Assembly (NCBI GenBank): GCA_949152475.1
Contig: OX424563.1
Location: 15,659,001 to 15,723,000 of the forward strand
Direction of reading: 5' to 3'
Source: Terebella lapidaria
Taxonomy: Eukaryota; Annelida; Polychaeta; Terebellida; Terebellidae
Length of the DNA stretch: 64,000 bases
Under the pieces are notes generated by a model, which did not search any database, had not been told where the DNA came from, and saw only the letters and a list, made by a program, of their open reading frames with translations. The position numbers and the translations under genes are program-made. Positions 58,183-64,000 of this stretch are shown here, piece by piece. The stretch's first letter is position 1. Each line of letters begins with the position of its first letter.

Positions 58183-58482
58183 CGTGAAATACTCACGCAA
58201 ACACTAGAAAATGTACTACAATATTTATCAGACGAATATTGTGTCATTCTTTTCCTTTCAAGAACGTACATAGTATATTGTTATTACATTCTTGACCGTG
58301 TAAATTGTGGTTTAAACCTTCATTTTGAGATCGAGAAATACTCAGGCAAACAATGGAAAATGTACTACAATATTTATCAGACGAATATTGTGTCATCCTT
58401 TTCCTTTCAAGAACGTACATATTGTACTGTTATCACATTCTTGACCGTGTAAATTGTGATCTGAACCTTCATTTGGAAAATA
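58183..58482. repeat. ~149-bp tandem duplication
   Basis: GAAATACTCACGCAAAC at 58,185 and GAAATACTCAGGCAAAC at 58,334 begin two copies about 90-95% identical, each with the segment around TCAAGAACGTACATA and CTTGACCGTGTAAATTGTG. Confidence 0.85.
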
Positions 58483-59112
58483 TATCGGAACAGTCTGAGT
58501 TACTGAGTTACACGTTAGCATTGAATGGTTTGATGTCTCCTCAGAAAATATCACACATTCTTCTATGTCTACAACAAATTCATAACGAAAGTTCTTGAAA
58601 TGTTCAGTATTGTATTTGCAAAATAAAGTTCCCAGCGTGGGTACATTGTCTGCCAACCTGGAATGACTTCTGTGATTATAAGTTTTCTCCCAATTTCTCT
58701 ATTGGGAAGCACTGCGTACTACTTGGTGGCAGCGAAATAGGGAGAAAAGGGAAACCAGAAGCCTGCTACATATGAAGCCACTTCCGACGACTCTCGCGCA
58801 ATTACCACTGTCCGTATTTGGCGGCTGAGTATGGAGCGTCACACGGGCCACAATACCCCGCGGCTGTTTCCGAGATCCGCTCGAGTGTTGTTGACCGCGA
58901 GGACACTTTGACACGTTCTTTATCGCTTCCGACCCTCAAAAGGACACAGTTTTAACACGTTCGCCGCTCTCTGAGTAAATATACACGAATATGCCCAAAC
59001 ACTTGACATATATGACAAGCTGCATGTACAAATATCTGTCCTTGGAAAAAAATTTGACCAAGTCCCAAATTTACAATATTCCTGGTATGAGACCAGTTCA
59101 CATTCTTTTGAT
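58483..59112. other. Non-coding stretch
   Basis: I see no gene or repeat. A CpG-richer part is at 58,770-58,930. Confidence 0.4.
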
Positions 59113-59304
59113 GCGTTGTTGGGCAGTTGTATACTAATTCCATACAGTAGAAACAACTACATTTTACACACTGTCTGCCTCTGATGATGCCAGTGTGCTT
59201 CAGATGAAATATTTTTCGGGTTTTGTTTCAAAATGTTGTATCTTAGGATTGTTGTTGGTACCATCAAAATCTAGTTGTTTTGATGGTAATAGGTTTATAC
59301 TTAC
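59113..59304 (+). repeat. Dispersed ~200-bp repeat, copy outside the array
   Basis: Starts GTTGTTGGGCAGTTGTATAC and ends TGATGGTAATAGGTTTATAC plus TTAC. About 80% like the copy at 30,598-30,808. Confidence 0.7.
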
Positions 59305-62300
59305 TTTCACAACACAATTCAACCATGTGTCCGGAAACTAAATTCAGAACGCAACCCAACATTTTGTGTTGGCGCTATTTAATTAATCAACACATCCAGG
59401 CAAACACCTGAATCGTATTTCAAGAAATATATTTAGCATTCGAAGACACCATTCACAGGGCATTGCATGTCTACATCACTCTGCAGATCTATTATCACAC
59501 ACACATAAACTAGCATAATAATTCCACTTATCTTCCCCTAAAATAACCGAATATCTAATACCTCTGCTGAGACAACACGACACATGCCAGTGCACACCAC
59601 TCGGATCGTGTGTCGTTACTTGCTAATTCTCTTGAGCTGCTGGATCAAACGAAGACCCGTAGTCTGTATCAGATAGCACAGGAACCTCCCGCACTCCTCC
59701 ATGCTGAATGCGGACGCCGCTACAAATTGCTCCTATTGTGTGACTCAGGAATTTGGCCAAAGGATATTCGGATTCCGACTCCTTTGATTTGCGTTCCCTT
59801 TTATAGATATCCCGTAGAAAAGACGTCATCTCAGATTCTGATAATATTGTAGCTACCGATTCTTCTGTCGTGTTATCGAATATAGATGTATTTGCTAGTG
59901 TGGTATGTACCGGTTGGTAAAGAGTAGATACGTCTGTGAGAGATTAGACACGTCTTTCGGAATAATTAGTATATTCATCACCCAGTCTCAACGACGTCAA
60001 TAGGTGGTGAGCGTTATCCGTCTTTGGTTACATGTAATATTTATTAGTATTACATGTAATCGTATGTCTCTTGTTCCACGTGATAAAGTCACAGTTACCA
60101 GCCCAATTAGCAACATTAAACTGAAACTGAATGCAATCCTATGTGCCTAATGGATACTATTGTATTTACAAGATTTTACATACATCATATTGTGAGCCAG
60201 TAACGAGAGTATCACTCAATACATTTGAGTATTATGAGTCTCGCTCATACATCACGTCCCGTGACAAATACGTCTTGTGCATGCGTGTAAGAGAAATCAA
60301 ACCAGGTGTGAAGATGACCAGCCATCACTATTGCTGGAGCTAGCCATGTATGCTGCTATGTGAAGCCGCTGAGTGATACAGCTTCAACACGGTATGCCAT
60401 AAATAACCGAGGCAATGTGGCCTTCGAACGGACCGGGTCACAGATTGTGCTGTTGCCTGGCTATGGCCCGAACAGTGTCGCATATGTATCACCATTGGTC
60501 CGTTACTTGTATGGACAGCTGGGATTTAGCGAGAATATAGCTGGTACTACAAGATACTGCGTAGCATTGTCCTATCCTATTGTATCATAATGAACAATTA
60601 GAGTAATATTCTGGTTGTATAATATCAAACATTGAATAGTACATGTAGGTCTTTAAAAGGCTTACATAAGGTGGGACATAGGGAGTCGGGTGGGTGCATT
60701 ACTCTGTTTCATTAGAGGAATAATCTGTTTGCAAAATATTATACATGAATGGACAGTTCTTGCTCAAAGTGCAAACGTATGGCGGTTATATTGAATAAAA
60801 ACAAAGTCAGCTTCAAGGAATAGAATTACATGCGAGTGTTATACCAATTTCGTCGAGACATATCTTTTAATTAGTCGGCTTACCTTTATCACCAACCACA
60901 TAATATGTAGTAATGGACATTCCGGTATAATATATAGGCTACTCACTCAATACCGAGATTGAAGTAAAACCCCAAGCATGTGCAAAACCATACTGGAAAA
61001 AGCAGTCATTTGATAGATAGTTTACTTTTTGACGCCATATGGGAACATGTTTACCACCGAAGATGCCACAACAATATACATCTAGTGGCCGGTGTTTATG
61101 GCGAGACTGGTTATTGCCCCATGAAATACCTCGATCAGAACTGTTCAGACCATAACAACAGCACGTTATCTATAACTAATTTGAGTGCATTTATTTCTCT
61201 TTAGTCTATATTTAGCTGAGTTTTCCCCGGTGATTATTATTACCAAAATAGTGACCTATAAAACAAGATATAAAGACACACAGTCTGCAGCTATCCTGCC
61301 CGTCACCATCTCCCTGTGTAAAGTGTTGATATTATTGGTAATATCACACATGTTGGCGACTATAATCCACTCATCTGTTATGCAAATTTGTGAAATGTTG
61401 AGATATGCAAAATCATCTTGCCTGGTAATCTGGCACCTTCACTGGATGCTGGCGATATTCAAATTAGATAGGCCTACTAATAATGACAATATTGTATCGG
61501 GTAATGTCTCCTTCGCTTTTTTGTATCAGCTACAAACTTGAAGATAGAATACCGAAAACAACACAAACTTATACAGAAATGACATAGAACAGCCAATATC
61601 ACTAAACATGTAAGACATACAAGCCAAAGTCAAGGATATCATGGGTTGTGATCGTGTCAATATATCCATGGCAGCGATTTTATTGCAGGATTCATTCGTT
61701 GCGTATTGTTTTCTCTGTTTATTTGATATAATGAGATATGGATGTATTAGACGTGGAATCAATACCCAGTCTTAAGTATTCCGAGCAAACAAAACAGGGT
61801 CCGTTATCCAATCTCATAGTCCGGGGATAGAAAGTCATATCAGGCATACGAAGTGAGAGAAAACAAAAATGACAGGGAAAATCATGAACCCCCAAAAATG
61901 GCCATTAGGAGGTGAAATCAGGTGTTCCGGAAAGAGTGAGTAATTCCTACCCCACTTGTGGCACCCGTCATGAATTCCCCAAAATTAACATGAAAATAGA
62001 TCTAGTTGCATGGCAGACATGGATTTGGTGTATTTATCAACCAGATCATGATGACGTCCATAGAATTTCTTAAACGCAGCTATAAGTCTTGGTAAAACAT
62101 ATCCTTGTCGCAGCAGTTTAGAGACTAGCTGGGCACTTCGATAAACAAAGTCCTCATATTTGCAACTAGCTCTGGAATAGCGTATAAGTTGAAAAACAAA
62201 TACACCATATGCTGGTAACATAGGAAATTTTGCTGCTCAGAAAAGGGAAATTGACTATGGAAACATTGCAATCATCACGTTTGTCATATAATCTAGTCGA

Positions 62301-62636
62301 CAGGTTAGAATCATTATCAATCTCCAACCTCAGGTCTAGATAGTTGGAAAAAATAATATCAGGATCTATTCGTTACATAGACAAACTCCATATGACGTCA
62401 TAAACCCCAATTTCACCACACATGAGATGGTAGGCTTTAATATCGAAGGTGTCGTGTATTTTCTCCGTCATTAGGCACCGGGTTTTCGCCCCGATACAAC
62501 TTTAAGGGTGCTATCAGAAGTAAATCACCACAATTATCCGGAATAAACAATAACATGCGATAGCATGTAGGATACATCACACTCCTATGTTTGTGACTTC
62601 TCTGATGTGTGTGAAATTGTACTCCTACTAGCCTGA
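59305..62636. other. AT-rich region without an identified gene
   Basis: Only short frames (up to 118 codons at 61,185-61,541) without domains. An inverted repeat of TTACATGTAAT / ATTACATGTAA lies at about 60,027-60,059. Confidence 0.4.
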
Positions 62637-62865
62637 CTGGTGGGATTTCCATTTGCCCATCTGGTAGAGCGAATGTCTGATGTGTGAGACGTCCCGGGTT
62701 CAAATCCGACCGAAGAAAGTGTGATTGAATCATTCCTTGCTCGGCTACAAATGGTGGTAGTGGTGGAATGCCTATTATTTCTTCGGGATGTGGTCCTGTT
62801 ATGACACACAATGTCCTGATGTTGAAGTTCGGTGTCTTTTATAGCCCCTCAACTCGTGACGAGTT
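62637..62865 (+). mobile_element. tRNA-derived SINE copy, with A and B boxes
   Basis: A box TGGTAGAGCG (62,662-62,671) and B box GGTTCAAATCC (62,697-62,707), joined by CTGATGTGTGAGA. No acceptor stem forms, so it is not a functional tRNA. The body contains CCTTGCTCGGCTACAAATGG and ends near TAGCCCCTCAACTCGTGACG. Confidence 0.6.
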
Positions 62866-62879
62866 CGATGAGTAAAATA

Positions 62880-63060
62880 TCTCCTTAACTCATTTGGTAG
62901 AGCGATGGGCTGATGTGTGAGAGGCCCAGGGTTCGAATTCAAGACTGGCCGAGGCATTACTCGCTCGGTTACATACTCAGGTCACTATCTTGTAATAATC
63001 TCGAGGCTGAAACCATTCTATTGATACAATATACCGCTCCTCAACAGGCGACTGATATCT
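62880..63060 (+). mobile_element. tRNA-derived SINE copy, second of a pair
   Basis: A box at 62,895-62,904 and B box GGTTCGAATTC at 62,930-62,940, with the same 35-nt spacing and the same CTGATGTGTGAGA linker as the copy 233 bp upstream. The body has ACTCGCTCGGTTACATACTC. Confidence 0.6.
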
Positions 63061-63196
63061 AATGTATTTACAGTCATCATGTTCAGCTTTTTTATCGCGT
63101 TAATATGTATAAACATTATCTTACAATCTTGTTGTATCGGTACTAATGCGTTGACACCAACATATTATGTGAAAGCTCGCTTCAGACTGGGTACTA

Positions 63197-63395
63197 ATGT
63201 AAATATCACCCTATTACCACCGATAATACCACCACCCAGATGATGGTGACAATAGCAAACCTAGAATGCAACCATTTGAAAGCCCGATCAAACATTTACG
63301 CAGTCACATTGAGTCATCAGGGGCAGACAGTGTGTGATTGTAGATATGTCTACGGTATACCTGAAGGAATTAGTATGTAACTACCCAACAACCTA
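63197..63395 (-). repeat. Dispersed ~200-bp repeat, minus-strand copy
   Basis: Reverse complement runs from GGTTGTTGGGTAGTTACATA through CACACTGTCTGCCCCTGATG to GGTGGTAATAGGGTGATATT. Clearly the family of 30,598-30,808. Confidence 0.7.
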
Positions 63396-63567
63396 TTAAA
63401 ACAAACTCCAATGAAATGAAATAGCTGCATGACAAGTTCACAAGTACCTTATCACTGTGGCATAAGCCAAGATGCTAACGAATTTATGGTACTAACATAT
63501 TTCCATTCACGCATAATATTTCAAGGGGTTGGATTGACAAGTTTTTAGTTTTTAAATTAATTATTGT

Positions 63568-63720
63568 TCGATAGTTGTGCATTAGTTCCACCAAGCGCAC
63601 CTAATATAATCAGCTACCATTGGTCCATACCCCTGGTGAAGCCAGTGTTGATCGGGATGTGTCGCATTTGTTTCATTTCCAAAAGGAACCTATTGTAGGT
63701 TCGCCATAGACATAGAATCC
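63568..63720 (+). repeat. Diverged partial copy of the dispersed repeat
   Basis: GTTCGATAGTTGTGCATTAG, CCCCTGGTGAAGCCAGTGTT and CGCATTTGTTTC follow the order of the family, with about 65-70% similarity by eye. Confidence 0.45.
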
Positions 63721-64000
63721 ACAATTATTATCGTAAATAGGTAGATAAATACAATGAACCATAATACTCGATTTTGAATCCACGTTATACCACCGTAGTT
63801 CCTATTTTAGTGTTCAGTTGATTCCTCGATGTGAATATATATTGGGGTCATTATGACCGAAATCCAACCACCCTGTTTGCCATTCCAGAACATCTCGTCT
63901 TCAGCGTCTTAAAATCTCACAATGGTGGAATGTACCGCTGGAGTAATCTAATCTAGGTTTCCACTTCATGTTGGCGGTTTCTGCCAGCTTAAGTAGACCA
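63721..64000. other. Non-coding end of window
   Basis: No gene, repeat or motif that I can support. Confidence 0.4.

Noticed and set aside
62645..62720. Functional tRNA gene
   Set aside because: A and B boxes are present but no acceptor or anticodon stems form; it is a SINE head.
1..64000. CRISPR array, operon or bacterial origin
   Set aside because: Direct repeats are long and uneven, there are no spacers of constant size, and the gene content is eukaryotic mobile DNA.

Overview
This is an AT-rich nuclear window from an animal. There are no bacterial-style operons, intact genes are almost absent, and repeats of several ages are stacked on one another. The repeat content (a Ty3/gypsy element with a tRNA-Leu-type primer site, tRNA-derived SINEs whose body resembles V-SINEs, long foldback DNA elements) would fit a lophotrochozoan such as a mollusc. 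That placement is inference only; no host gene identifies the species.

Positions 1 to about 50,073 are a head-to-tail array of a complex 5-8 kb repeat in six recognisable copies: U1 1-6,550; U2 6,550-~27,115 with a nested 12.8 kb insertion; U3 ~27,115-32,240; U4 32,240-40,260; U5 40,261-48,400; U6 48,400-50,073, truncated. U4 and U5 are nearly identical, U1-U3 are diverged. No copy keeps a convincing protein gene. Smaller events overlie the array: a perfect 1,335 bp tandem duplication carrying a SINE, ~146 bp and ~155 bp minisatellites, GC-rich islands of a degenerate motif, a (TA)n tract and several strong hairpins.

The centre of interest is 13,147-25,908. A foldback-type DNA transposon (arms of about 440-490 bp, 8-bp target duplication AGGTGTTT) sits in U2. 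A full-length, apparently intact Ty3/gypsy retrotransposon (15,638-25,778, minus strand) has inserted into its right arm. The retrotransposon has three open reading frames: Gag with an N-terminal ComEA-like helix-hairpin-helix domain and two zinc knuckles; Pol (protease, reverse transcriptase, RNase H, integrase with GPY/F module) overlapping Gag in the -1 frame; and a third ORF that joins two zinc-finger-like motifs to a TatD-family metal-dependent hydrolase domain with every expected metal ligand present. The sense RNA carries a recurrent small hairpin with a six-base UUCNAG-like loop: four copies in the 5' leader, three in the 3' UTR and about six in the ORFs. Helices are kept by compensatory changes and several copies share a bulged G. 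The extra nuclease ORF, the DNA-binding Gag N-terminus and this hairpin family together are the best candidate here for an undescribed system. Both LTRs are identical except for a 105-bp internal duplication in one, so the insertion looks very young.

From ~50,074 to 64,000 the sequence is mostly single-copy, richer in GC and CpG between about 50.4 and 58 kb. No gene can be called with confidence. There is a promoter-like CpG-rich stretch near 51.2-51.6 kb and one well-bounded candidate exon at 51,792-51,892. The distal part contains a tandem duplication at 58.2 kb, a pair of tRNA-derived SINE heads at 62.6-63.1 kb and scattered copies of a ~200 bp repeat that also occurs in the array.
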